Source: Muricea muricata
Taxonomy: Eukaryota; Cnidaria; Anthozoa; Malacalcyonacea; Plexauridae
Direction: 5' to 3'
DNA: 64,000 bases
Assembly (NCBI GenBank): GCA_963855995.1
Contig: OY979716.1
Location: forward strand, 91,767,369-91,831,368
The position numbers were made by a program, and so were the translations under genes. Shown piece after piece: positions 28,601 to 37,779 of this stretch (its first letter is position 1; each line of letters starts with the position of its first letter). The notes under the pieces are model-generated. The model searched no databases, was not told where the DNA came from, and saw only the letters and a list, made by a program, of their open reading frames with translations.

Positions 28601-31600
28601 TTGGTGCTCTATTGCAATGGGAAGCGAATAATAGGCATCCTTCAGATTAATGGATGTCATATAACAAAAGGGTTTAATAAGTTGTAATGCTGTCTTCAGG
28701 GTATCCAATTTGAAATGATGAGAAGAAACTGAGTCATTAAGTTTCTTAAGATTAAAATCACCCTATGTGACCCATCCTTTTTAGGAGTAACGAAAATTGG
28801 AGATACAATGTCTCCAGGCGCAGAAACAGTGGGCCTAATTATACCCTTTGCTAAAAACTTTGCAATTTCATTGTCAATAATTGGCTGCTCAACCAGAGAA
28901 AACGAGCTATGTGATCGAGTTGTATTAATTTATTGATCAGGCTCGTGATCAAATTTAATATGACAGTTTGATACAGCATTCAAAATAAATGAATCACTTG
29001 TAATCTTGGCCTACTCGTGGACACACATCTTTGTGTACTTCCAGCTTGGAAAGGAAGTTGATTAGAGAGGACAGACAAGCATGTTTGATATAACTGACTT
29101 ACCTCAGTGGGCACAACATTCACACCTTGTTCTTCTGAGGTCTTCCCGCGGGAGGGGGCCGAGACTGGCCCCGTCCTGCCCCTAAAAAAGGACGCAAAGG
29201 TCTTGAACTTCGTACTCTCGTATCGTGCTGCCCATAACGCGAGGGAGGCTGCACGCCAGATGTAGATGGAATCCTATATGGGGTAAACCGGTATTTGTGA
29301 TGAACTTTACCACCGCTGAGTATGTTTGATTTAGTCAGTTCCTCCACTTCTTTATTGAGATCATCCCCGAACAAGAAGGTTGACATTGGTGTTGAAGGAT
29401 TGCATAATGCCCCATATTGCTTGTTAAGGTCAGGACGTAGCAAATCTCGCCGTTTCAAATTCAGCTCTCGATTAGCGGTCATCAACAACACAACTGCATG
29501 AATCAAGTGGTCCATAAAGGGACACCCTTATCATTCTGGCAAATCTGCAGCATGGTATACAAGCCGCTCATTAAAAAGCCCTGGGCTGGGCTTTGTGAAA
29601 AGCGGAATCAGATTTGCGTGTTTCTTGACGTAGTTGTTGCCAGATTTGCTTATTGATTTTAGGAGAAATCAGATAAAAACATGCAGTTGTCGGGGCGAAG
29701 GTATGTCTCTTGAAGGTGAGCCAATTTCTCTTTAGGACTTTCTTGTTAATTAAGACATTTACCAATTCAGCCAAACTAGTATTCAGTGCCGCCGAAGTTT
29801 TTTCTGCGGTGCTAAACTCTAATGCTAACGCTCTGACCTCGTCAACAGCGGTGACCGTACTAGGAGTCGGTTAACTGGTCGATTTTCTCAGCTAACGATG
29901 CTCGAGACATGTCTCGCAAGCAATTCCAATATCAGAAACTTTATCGGCCTCATCAAGAGGCATTTCGACAATTTCAAAATCACGATACACCTGATCGATA
30001 AATTGCTTTACTTCAGTGAGTATAGCGTCCTTGGTGTTAGCTAATAGTTCGGCAAAAATAGACTTCAATTGCGGTACAGACGGCGAAATGTCACTAGGAC
30101 TTGAACTTTGACTCTCATTGATGTCTAAATAGAGATTTTTAACGGTTGTGTGCTAATCGAAATAATAATAATCCCGAACGTGGACACGTCCGCGTAGGCT
30201 GTAGCGGTTGAACGCCTGGTAGATCGAGGTATAAACACGTTATACCCAACAAATATACAAACAATTTCTGTACGATAGTTGACGACACGTCGCCAGACTA
30301 AGTGTAAACCTAAAATACTTACCTAAGGACAAAGAAAGAGGGAAAATTTCAAGCAAATTTGAGCAAATATGTAGAGCTTCGAAATTACAGACCGAACACA
30401 CGACGTTGAACTTTGCACTGATCTCAGGACGGTGCGTACGCATCTCATGTTAGCCCGGATGTACGTAATGATTTGGTAGAACCAACACCGCGGAAAAACG
30501 TCTGCGCATGCGCAAGTACTTGAAAATATTGTGGGGAATTTAAATCCCGTTTCCTGAAGCAAAATCATTCCTTTTAATTGCTGAAGATAAGTGAAACAAA
30601 CAAAACAACATTAGGTCGAGTAGTTTGGCTATTAATAAGTAGTTTTCTAAGGTTAAGAACACAAAATTTAATTTAAAAATTGACGTTTGAGTCCGAGAGG
30701 CGTGCGAGTACTTCTTGAAAAATTCTCGAACACTGGATTAAAACACAAGAGTTTTGCAAACTGTGAAAGAGTTTTGCATTTGCCTATGCTTAAGTTGTAT
30801 AGCAGGTCATTACCTTTAAATACAGTCAACGCAAAATTTTTTCATTCTACGCAAAAAAAGTTATTGGCAAAAATGTGGATAAAATTACCCTATGGAAAAT
30901 TTCCTTGTTCATTCGGTCGAGTAGCTTTCGTAAACAATAAATTTTTCATTACTCACCTTTGGCCTGAATCTAAAATAATATTATTTTCTAGGCATGTAAA
31001 CTACAATTATTTCTTGTTTTTAAGTTCATACGTTCGTTGGTTAGCTAATAATTTTACTCCAAAGGCACATATGTGAGGTACTTCTTTTCACCGCCATATT
31101 GCGAAATAAACAAGCTCGAAACACCCGATTTATCAAGCCAATCTCAGTAAAATTGACGCATGCGTAGACGTTTTTCCGCGGTGTTGGTAGAACCACTAAT
31201 TTCACATTTGAAAGGGTAAATTACACGCTAAATTATCGTTTTTAAGTGCTCCAATTTCACATATAAAAATTAAGTGTGACTTTTTTGTAATAATAATATG
31301 GCTTTCACGAAGATATACTTACATTTATCTGTCAATTCCTTAAACATCGCATAAAAACTAAGCTTTTCACCGCAGGACTCGGGATTATCAACCTGAACCT
31401 GGAATGATGTTAAATTTTGCGGCTTCTCATTTTGCAACATTTTGATATCATCATCGATCATTTTCTGCGCTGTCAACAATTCTTGAAGCTTTGATTTTTT
31501 CAACACTTCATTTGTGCGATGAAGTGATTTTTCAATTTTTTCTAGATATTTGGAGATCGTTTCGGCCTGCACGGAAAGTTTTTGACAAGCGGGGTCGTAG

Positions 31601-33175
31601 ATCTGATCAACCTCTTTCAATTTGTCATCCAGAATTTTGCTTATGCCCTCTGCAATGGTTTTCATCATTTCATCTTTCTGAACGGTGTGTTTTACTTTGA
31701 TATCTTTCGCAGTTTTCTCGTGCTTTGCCTTGCTGTTGCTAACAGTTTTCAATGCCTAAAAAGAAAAACTAGGGATCAAAGGCTATAGTGTAAGGTTTCA
31801 AAAGTTGGTTAATTATAACTGACGGCAACCAGAGGTACGTACATTTTTTTACATTTTTTTGAAGCTGTACGTCATATTTTTAGACTTGAGACCATGTTGG
31901 ATGGCCCCATAACGTGAGCAGCAATGCTATAGATTTCTATTGTAGGATGCATAGTTTTCATTCTGACTGGATAAAAGACTTACGTTGTAAGGCAAAAGCT
32001 TTCAAAGAAATCAGTTTTCAAACAGAAACTACATCGATTCACTCCGAGAGTGGGTCTATTCAACATTGCCGCCGATCCCAAAACATCACGTGATTCCGGC
32101 TTTAATTTTATTTAGAGTTTGTATTACGATGCACTATCCAGTCATACATATCAATGGTTCCTGGTCAAATCCGATGTGGCGAACGTCGAAGAGTGCACGG
32201 TCAGCAATTCATGGCCAAGTATGCATATATCTATTATTTCAATAGTCTCATCAAAACAGATCTGTCTCACACTCACGTCAAATGCGGTTTAGAGATGTTG
32301 CTCGAAATTTGATTGGCGAAGGAAAAATGTCGAGCGCATCAAATATCTCGTAACATTAATTTTCTGCATTTGACCTCATGCATTATTGGAAAAGGCTATT
32401 GCCAGTGTAAACAAGCCTAATCACGAAGATGGTGAATAAACTTTCTGTCCATAAAATGCGAAAATCGTGTAAATGTATCTACCTTAGTTCCTTCCAATTT
32501 CATTGCATTAATGGCCGCACACTTTGACTTCATAACGTCCTGTTGTTTTCGAAAGATTTCATGAATTCCGATGCACGTATGACCAGGTTTTATGTGAACG
32601 GACGCGACGCATTTGATACAGATTAGTTCCATACATGTTTCGCAATAAAACTTTGGGATAGTGTCTTTATGTTGAGTACAGCTCAACGTTTGTGCTCCGA
32701 CTTCCTGTTGCTCGTCATGGTTTATTATTTCACTTATCGAGAGCATTATGTGACTTCGTAGCAATGGAAAACTTTCGTGAGTCATGTAACATTCATGACA
32801 AAGCAGCATCTCACATTCCATGCATATTGTGATGGTAGGCTGTTGGCAGCTAGCTCGCACACAAACCGAAGTTTGCTTTCGATCTGGTCCGACGGCGCTC
32901 AAAAGCTTAATGATAAATTCATTATCTGGCAGTGCAGCCACGTTCTCCTTCTGTTTCAATGTAACTGTGGAGCTACAAGTTGGACAGGCAAGCTTCTTTT
33001 CCTCGATGTCAACATTTTCATTATGTTGTGTTGTCAAGTTCTCCAGACAAGCTTTGCAGAATGAATGAGAACAAGGCAAAATCTTCGGCTCGTCGATGGT
33101 TTTCTTACAAACGCCACAAACGAGGAGATTTTGAATTTCAGCTATCGAGCGAGTGACAGTTAAAGAAACTGCCAT
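22642..33175 (-). CDS. RING/B-box/coiled-coil (TRIM-like) protein with C-terminal TLDc domain
   Basis: Four minus-strand exons, 33175-32483, 31755-31323, 24353-24105 and 22958-22642, join in frame at canonical sites to give 563 aa. Residues 20-67 are a C3HC4 RING (C20, C23, C35, H37, C40, C43, C64, C67), expected to recruit an E2 and act as a ubiquitin ligase. Two B-boxes follow (about 105-145 and 166-205, the second C-x2-H...C-x2-C...C-x2-C...H). Exon 2 encodes a coiled coil (about 232-375). Exons 3 and 4 encode a TLDc domain (about 386-563: KLCYRASLHGWSAQQFHQ, GGYTDQTW, AICCNPLYGANFGGVNLYI, GTTYQPPPGYQ, FTPTEIEIFY), a domain best known from OXR1/TLDC proteins and V-ATPase regulation. The Met start lies just before the RING. 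Intron 2 is 7 kb and holds a DIRS element. Ligase activity and cytosolic location are inferred. Cnidarians have expanded TRIM-like families; the exact orthologue is unknown. Confidence 0.85.
23204..23526. repeat. Repeat family B copy 1: MITE plus hairpin H4
   Basis: TAGTATAAATTTCCAGGTG (from 23204) and its complement (to about 23408) bracket a segment containing TTCTGATTGG and GAAGTGATAGTCACTGACTA. Directly after comes a hairpin: ATTAGTCGCCTCTGGCTCGG and TGTAATCACC on either side of GACTTCGGCTCAGTGA. A second full copy is at 34916-35230, a third partial at 39868-39950. Lies in the last intron of the RBCC-TLDc gene. Confidence 0.8.
24637..24752. repeat. Tandem duplication, 58-bp unit, two copies
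   Basis: Units 24637-24694 and 24695-24752 both start ATAGGGCACTCAG and run through TTGACTNTCCAGCGTA; they differ at a handful of bases. In the large intron 2 of the RBCC-TLDc gene, noncoding. Confidence 0.75.
24887..25242. repeat. Inverted-repeat element next to the DIRS end
   Basis: The left arm (about 24887-24972) is the complement of the right (about 25157-25242); matching blocks include AACGAAACTTACCTGGAAGT and TAGTACAGGAGGGTTA. Both arms contain TCTACCAAATTATTTT, similar to the tip of the adjacent DIRS inverted repeat (TTCTACCAAATCG), so it may be a deleted relative of that element. Confidence 0.7.
25382..26376 (-). pseudogene. DIRS tyrosine recombinase, broken
   Basis: Minus-strand pieces 26376-25939 (N-terminal SAM-like core-binding region: STHKQHTVYINKWLYFC, SVTWVCKFLHSLF), 25800-25618 (LTLKLVMLIALTTGKRCQT, where the Arg is the first catalytic residue of YR recombinases) and 25636-25382 (C-terminal DHVKQDRPGN and the region that normally holds His-x-x-Arg and Tyr). 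The three pieces are in different frames with stops between, so the enzyme is inactive. In DIRS elements it integrates circular DNA without target duplication. Confidence 0.75.
26560..28708 (-). pseudogene. DIRS reverse transcriptase and RNase H, interrupted by a MITE
   Basis: 28708-28382 encodes RT with LKDAYYSLPI, CLPMGLSSSPRIFTK and SYFDDSLY (the catalytic Asp pair). After a stop at 28381, 28379-27689 continues RT into RNase H (VLHTDASGVGWGATI). RNase H then breaks at the MITE 26656-27680 and resumes on its other side at about 26655-26575 (WLSAAHIPGVSNVAADNLSRD), so the MITE came later. Upstream RT parts (about 28709-29000) are present but carry stops. Confidence 0.8.
26656..27680. mobile_element. 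MITE family C (CATAGAAATAATAGATA), 8-bp target duplication
   Basis: Terminal repeats start CATAGAAATAATAGATATAG and continue through GAATGCGTACTC on both ends. The element is flanked by GTAATTAC on both sides (26648-26655 and 27681-27688), an 8-bp duplication as made by hAT transposases. The interior is AT-rich and noncoding; both ends also carry AAATGGCGGATTT or its near complement. Inserted into DIRS RNase H. Confidence 0.85.
29120..29774 (-). pseudogene. DIRS Gag-like region, broken
   Basis: Two open minus-strand pieces, 29774-29571 and 29515-29120. The second is rich in Arg and Pro at its end (YGQHDTRVRSSRPLRPFLGA) as in DIRS first ORFs, which are Gag-like nucleic-acid binders. Stops separate the pieces; further scraps continue to about 30130. 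Position upstream of RT supports the call more than sequence does. Confidence 0.55.
30484..31185. mobile_element. MITE family D (AACACCGCGGAAAAACGTCT), 9-bp target duplication
   Basis: Inverted ends AACACCGCGGAAAAACGTCT plus a GCGCATGCG/CGCATGCG segment at 30484 and 31185. GGTAGAACC flanks both sides (30475-30483 and 31186-31194). 702 bp, AT-rich, no convincing coding sequence. It landed exactly at the outer tip of the DIRS right inverted repeat. Confidence 0.8.
32155..32250. repeat. Decayed end of MITE family C
   Basis: CCTGGTCAAATCCGATGTGG and ATATCTATTATTTCAATAG match the right end of the family C copy at 27580-27680, with divergence. Lies in intron 1 of the RBCC-TLDc gene. Confidence 0.5.
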
Positions 33176-33669
33176 CGGATTGCAAAGCGATTCACCGCGA
33201 AAAAACGACCAATAATGATAGCGTATGTGGGTTACAGCTGAAGTAAATCAAGCAAAGGCTGCGTTGCCCTTCTCTACTCTGAATCTTCTTTGTCTGGCAC
33301 TTCCTGAAATTTTAGCTTATTTACATACTTCAAAAGACTGCACCCTGCTGCTTTATATGGAATATAATGCGCCAACACATCCACATTCTAAGAATGCCTA
33401 TTACAGGTATATGGGCAATGCTTGTTATGTTTATGTATGCTATAGTTTATTATGACTCTGTTGTGTATAGAAAGATATTGAAATTTGAAAAGAACATTGT
33501 AGGGCCATATTAGGCTTCTAAGACCACCTTATTTACGAATACAGCAATAGACCTAAAACTGAAGTTAAAAAATCTTGAGAAAGATTACAGTTTACAATAT
33601 ATTTAATTAAAAAGCTGGTTTAAGTATTAAGTTCCTTGTATGTTTGCATGGTGAATATCAAGTTAAAAT

Positions 33670-33871
33670 ATAATTTTGTGGAAACACCACGTGAAGTTTA
33701 TAATCGCAAAGCTTTCGATCCAAATTAAAGCTCCGATCTTATCACATTTTACCTATTTAAAGGACGTGTGAATTTAAATTAGTCGCATTATTATTAGCAC
33801 TGGTGAAGACCCGAGCTTACGGATCGAAAGCTCTGCGATAATAAACTTACGTGGTGTTTTAACAAAATTAG
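33670..33871. repeat. MITE-like inverted repeat (AACACCACGT)
   Basis: TAATTTTGT..AAACACCACGTGAAGTTTAT and CGCAAAGCTTTCGATCC on the left are answered by GGATCGAAAGCTCTGCGAT and ACGTGGTGTTT..ACAAAATTA on the right. About 200 bp, noncoding, upstream of the RBCC-TLDc start. Confidence 0.75.
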
Positions 33872-34440
33872 ATTTTAATTAGTTTAAGTATTGTTTTTAT
33901 ATGCAGCATTGCGACGTGTTCCGGGTATGAGGTCACAGAGCTAATTCGACCTAGCCTCTTCTCTCCCGGCAATGACTTCAAAAACCCAACTTTGAACCCA
34001 AATATCTCTGGGAAGTTATTATTCGTTCAAAGATTGGTATATAATGTTAAGTTCTTATGGCAAGATGTGATCTGTAAATACGGTACTGGCCTTGGTTTAC
34101 TTCTATTCCCAAAGATTTATTACCTGGCAAAGCCTTTTCGATGACACCAGTTCTTTCTCTCATGTATAATAAAACTCATGTGTAGTCATGCCAGGTATGT
34201 TCTAAACTAATTTACTACAAGCTTTTAAAAAATGGTTAGGCAAAAGAATGGTCATGTTTCATGTTGGATGATCGAATAATTGGTAAAATTTAACAGGCTG
34301 TGCCGTACTGTTATTCTGCACATTACGTAGCTGCATGATTAGGTGTTCGAGGCGGGCGTTGGCAACTAGGTAGTGGATACACTGCTGGCAAAGAGGTTGG
34401 ACAGATTAACATACATGTTAGTTACACAGCAGTTTGAAAA

Positions 34441-34541
34441 TATGAATTTTAGCATCTCGTGGTGAAAACAATATTTTATTCAGTCGCTGCGCTCATTCGT
34501 AGAATATTTGTTTTCACCACTCGAAGATAGATAAAATTTAT
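34441..34541. repeat. Hairpin repeat H5 (TCGCTGCGCTC centre)
   Basis: Arms TCTCGTGGTGAAAACAATATT and AATATTTGTTTTCACCACTCGA around CAGTCGCTGCGCTCATTCG. Same family as H6 at 48194-48301, in the opposite orientation. Confidence 0.75.
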
Positions 34542-34915
34542 GTCCTCGCACCGCCATGTAACATTTTCTATACATATATAAAAGAATTATAATATTGCAT
34601 CTAAAACAATGCTAATAGCGTACAAGTTGCACTATTGACAACTGCAATGAAAAGATCGTTGATCCAATATTAAACGCAAAAAGAAAACATTTTCAGACAA
34701 CTCTAAGGCTAAGTGACGCGCGTTTTCAGTCTGCTGCGTTTTTGATATATATTTAAGTTTTTTGAAACATGCAAATATCAGTGTCTCTGACGCCATCTAG
34801 TCACATTCATAAAATGGTGAATATCTCTGTGAATAACAGGCAGATCGAACTCTTTGAAATCTTGTATGAGTATACCATTTGGTGGCCATGGTAACTAACG
34901 ACGTCTATTATTTTT

Positions 34916-35230
34916 TAGTATAAATTTCCAGGTGACTATTGATTTTCCTGCATTCGGATTGGTCAAGATTCACTATCTCTGAAGTGATAGTCACTTGTCA
35001 GTGACTATAGCTTTTTGCTTTATTTATAAAGTAATAAATTTTATCTGAAAAAATGAATTTTTATAAAATTGTATTGATTATTATTTGTAAACACCTGGAA
35101 ATTTATACTAAAACAATTAGTTACCTCAGGGTCGGTGATTACAAGCCTATATTCACTTCGCCTTCGGCTCGGTGAAATTAATAGCTAGGCATATATAATC
35201 ACCTCACCTTTGCCAACTAATTGTTTTATA
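34916..35230. repeat. Repeat family B copy 2: MITE plus hairpin
   Basis: TAGTATAAATTTCCAGGTG and its complement bracket GCATTCGGATTGG and GAAGTGATAGTCAC. The hairpin follows with CTTCGCCTTCGGCTCGGTG at its centre and AACTAATTGTTTTA at its end. Aligns with 23204-23526 over nearly the whole length. Confidence 0.8.
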
Positions 35231-36336
35231 TTACTGATTTTGTAACGGCTGTCCAGTTCTTTTGTAGATCAGTTGAGGTCCTGCCTTGTTGGCACCCGAT
35301 CGCGGGTTTCTGGGCTTGCTTTGGGGCGTTTTGTGTAGTGCGAAATGCGAACTGGTTTACGTATATCGGGTGCTTGTGGTATAATTTGTAGAAGACATTT
35401 CGTTTACGTCAAGTTTTTCATCAGAATAATACATTGTTTTAACTATACAGTGTTGTTGCGAGTTAATTCATTGTCTGCGTCACGGGAAATTCTTGTCAGT
35501 ATATAAATTATAACGAAACGTCGAACGAATCTGTTCTTTTAACCCTGGCAAATGCGTATAAATACCACAAAGCGAAGCCAGGAGTTACTGGTTTCAACAT
35601 GAACAGTTATGGAATATAGTAGATTCTACGTGACGGTTTTGTGTCGGATATACTTGATACAACACGGACGCGAATGTTGAAAATGGCTTGTCGAACTCTC
35701 CAATTTTAGTAGCATTAAAGTTAAAGTTTATGCAAATCAAGAGAAATTTGCATCACAAAAACAGACTCATTCACGCTCATGATTAATTCTTTTGTGCTTT
35801 CTTCATGAGTTATTAATGAGCTTTACAAGATAGATATTTAATTATAATCTTCATTAAACTTTATAATGATTTTAATCCAAGAATTTCGATTTAAATGCAT
35901 GCACATTGTATTTCAGCATGCAACTATTAAAAAAGCGGCGAGAAATAGCGTTTTTTTTAAAATAAAAGACATCCATCCGAACGGTTTCTACGGTAACAGC
36001 ATGGTTTAAAAATTGGTGTGCGCTGAGCAACCACAGTCATGCAAGATTAGAAAAGGTTCTGCCGATTACATCTAACGATATTCATTATTGTTTTATGAAA
36101 TTTGTTATTCGTGAGTAAAGGACGTCAAGAAACACCCATAATTTGCATAATTTGAAAACCTAAATATCTCGAAAACGAAACAAGATACTGAGAAACTGAA
36201 AACGCTATTTAGGCTCATCTGGAAATGTTGTGCTGTTGCGTTTAAAATAGGACCAGCGATTTTTTCGTGGCAGTGGTACTTTAAAAACCAATGATAAAAT
36301 GAAATGTTCATTAAAATTTTATCAAATGATCAAAAC

Positions 36337-36500
36337 CAGTGGCGAAGCCAGCCCGACTATTTACTCCTGCTATGTTAATTTTTTAGAGTTAATGGTCTGT
36401 AAAAACAATCAATTTCTAAAGAAGTGAATTATTATAGAATTATCGCTAACAATTGAAATTTACATAGCAGGAGTAAAAAATCGGGCTGGCTTCGCCACTG
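36337..36500. mobile_element. hAT-type MITE (CAGTGGCGAAGCCAGCCCGA), 8-bp target duplication
   Basis: Terminal repeats CAGTGGCGAAGCCAGCCCGA and complement, extended by TTTACTCCTGCTATG. Flanked by ATCAAAAC on both sides. 164 bp. Fragments of the same family are at 20070 and 45912-45930. CAGNGG ends and 8-bp duplications are hallmarks of hAT elements. Confidence 0.85.
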
Positions 36501-37779
36501 ATCAAAACATATGAAATTACACGTAAGTTTGCAGACAAGCACAAGGATAACACATGCTTTGTACACTTAATTCGACCTGATGACTACTGAACTTAAGACG
36601 AAACGTGTAAAAACGAAGTTTAGTATTTGTAGAAGGTGATAGGGGCGGGGGGGAGGGGTGCAGATCACGTTCCACAGAGGGGAAAAGCAGCTTCAAATTT
36701 CGCTTACTTAATACACGACAAGGAGCGTTTTATCATATTTTAAACCAGAAGCGCAGCCAAGCGTTTTAGATGTAATAAAACGCGATCGTTCGAGTGATTG
36801 AATGACTCCAAAGTTCAAATACGATCCATTTTACAGCCATTTTGTCAGTTTGTTTAAGAAAAAAATTCAAAGCAGATGTACAAAGTGTGTGAACCGAGAA
36901 AATCAAGCCAAAAGTTTTGTGAAAATCTGCTTGCGTTTTATCACATATAAAGACTCCTTCACGGCTGTGATATCCTTTGTGTTTTGCTCATGAATTATTA
37001 AGTTTTTGAATTATTTTTAGTCTTAATTACTTGAACAGTGGGGTCACATTTCACCAGACTGACATCTATTATTCCATTTCACAGAACATGTCTATTACGC
37101 CTCAAGCGGGTAGAACAAATCGCATTTCACGGCACCAAAATCAAGCATTTCACACGTACATTTCGCACGAACAGGTGTTAACCACTCACGGCCGCACACG
37201 AAAGCACAGTATAGCGAATGGACAGTAGGGCCATTCAGCTGTACAAAGCGTCGACTATTAATATGCAGTTTACTGGCGGCCACCAACCAATTAATCGTTC
37301 TTATTGGCCAGATGTAGAAAGCGTACTTTACTTGCTGGCATAATGGTAAAGAGATGCGTAATGCGGTATGCGTGGACACACAAACTTCAATAGAGTGAGT
37401 GGCCTTACTGTCGATTCCCTGTATTGTGACGAAAGTACCCATTGCCACCCTCATTATCTGTCGGATAATCTGTCAAGACTTAACGCGTAAGCAAGCTCGT
37501 CTAAACAAGAACTATAAAACTTGACGGGTCATCCGTAAGGCTCAATGCTTGTCCTACTCATTGATATATAGTCCTACTCACGTCATATCACTTAGCATGC
37601 ATTTCTAGTATAACTTCAAGTATCCAAGCAGTTCTATAAACGCGGGCTCGGATGGAAAGTGTACGTGGCCAAACGTGGCTGCCACAAAAAAGAAGCAGAA
37701 ATACAATTGAATAGTAGAAGAAATATCTAGCATTTATCTAACAAATATGCCGCCTTAATCTGACAAAAATTCGCTCAAG

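Larger units (their letters stand above)
25242..30481 (-). mobile_element. DIRS-type tyrosine-recombinase retrotransposon, full length but decayed
   Basis: Bounded by 39-bp inverted terminal repeats, 25242-25280 and 30443-30481 (TTCTACCAAAT...GGGCTAACATGAGA and complement). Order on the minus strand: Gag-like (29774-29120), reverse transcriptase, RNase H, tyrosine recombinase. There is no DDE integrase, which together with inverted rather than direct terminal repeats is the DIRS signature. Stops and frameshifts occur in all parts and a 1-kb MITE interrupts RNase H, so this copy cannot move by itself. It sits in intron 2 of the RBCC-TLDc gene in the same orientation as that gene. Confidence 0.85.
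33176..37779. other. Divergent intergenic region between RBCC-TLDc and GOT1 genes
   Basis: Shared 5' region of two divergent genes, so both promoters should lie here; no core promoter element can be called with confidence. It also carries the listed MITEs and hairpins at 33670, 34441, 34916 and 36337. A G-rich run lies near 36640-36656. Open frames here, including the antisense one at 37454-37095, have no domain support. Confidence 0.5.

Noticed and set aside
32777-33068. Plus-strand open frames opposite the RING/B-box exon
   Set aside because: Antisense shadows of a clearly conserved coding exon.
37095-37454. 119-codon minus-strand open frame upstream of GOT1
   Set aside because: No domain, no neighbouring exons in phase; likely chance in a less AT-rich promoter region.
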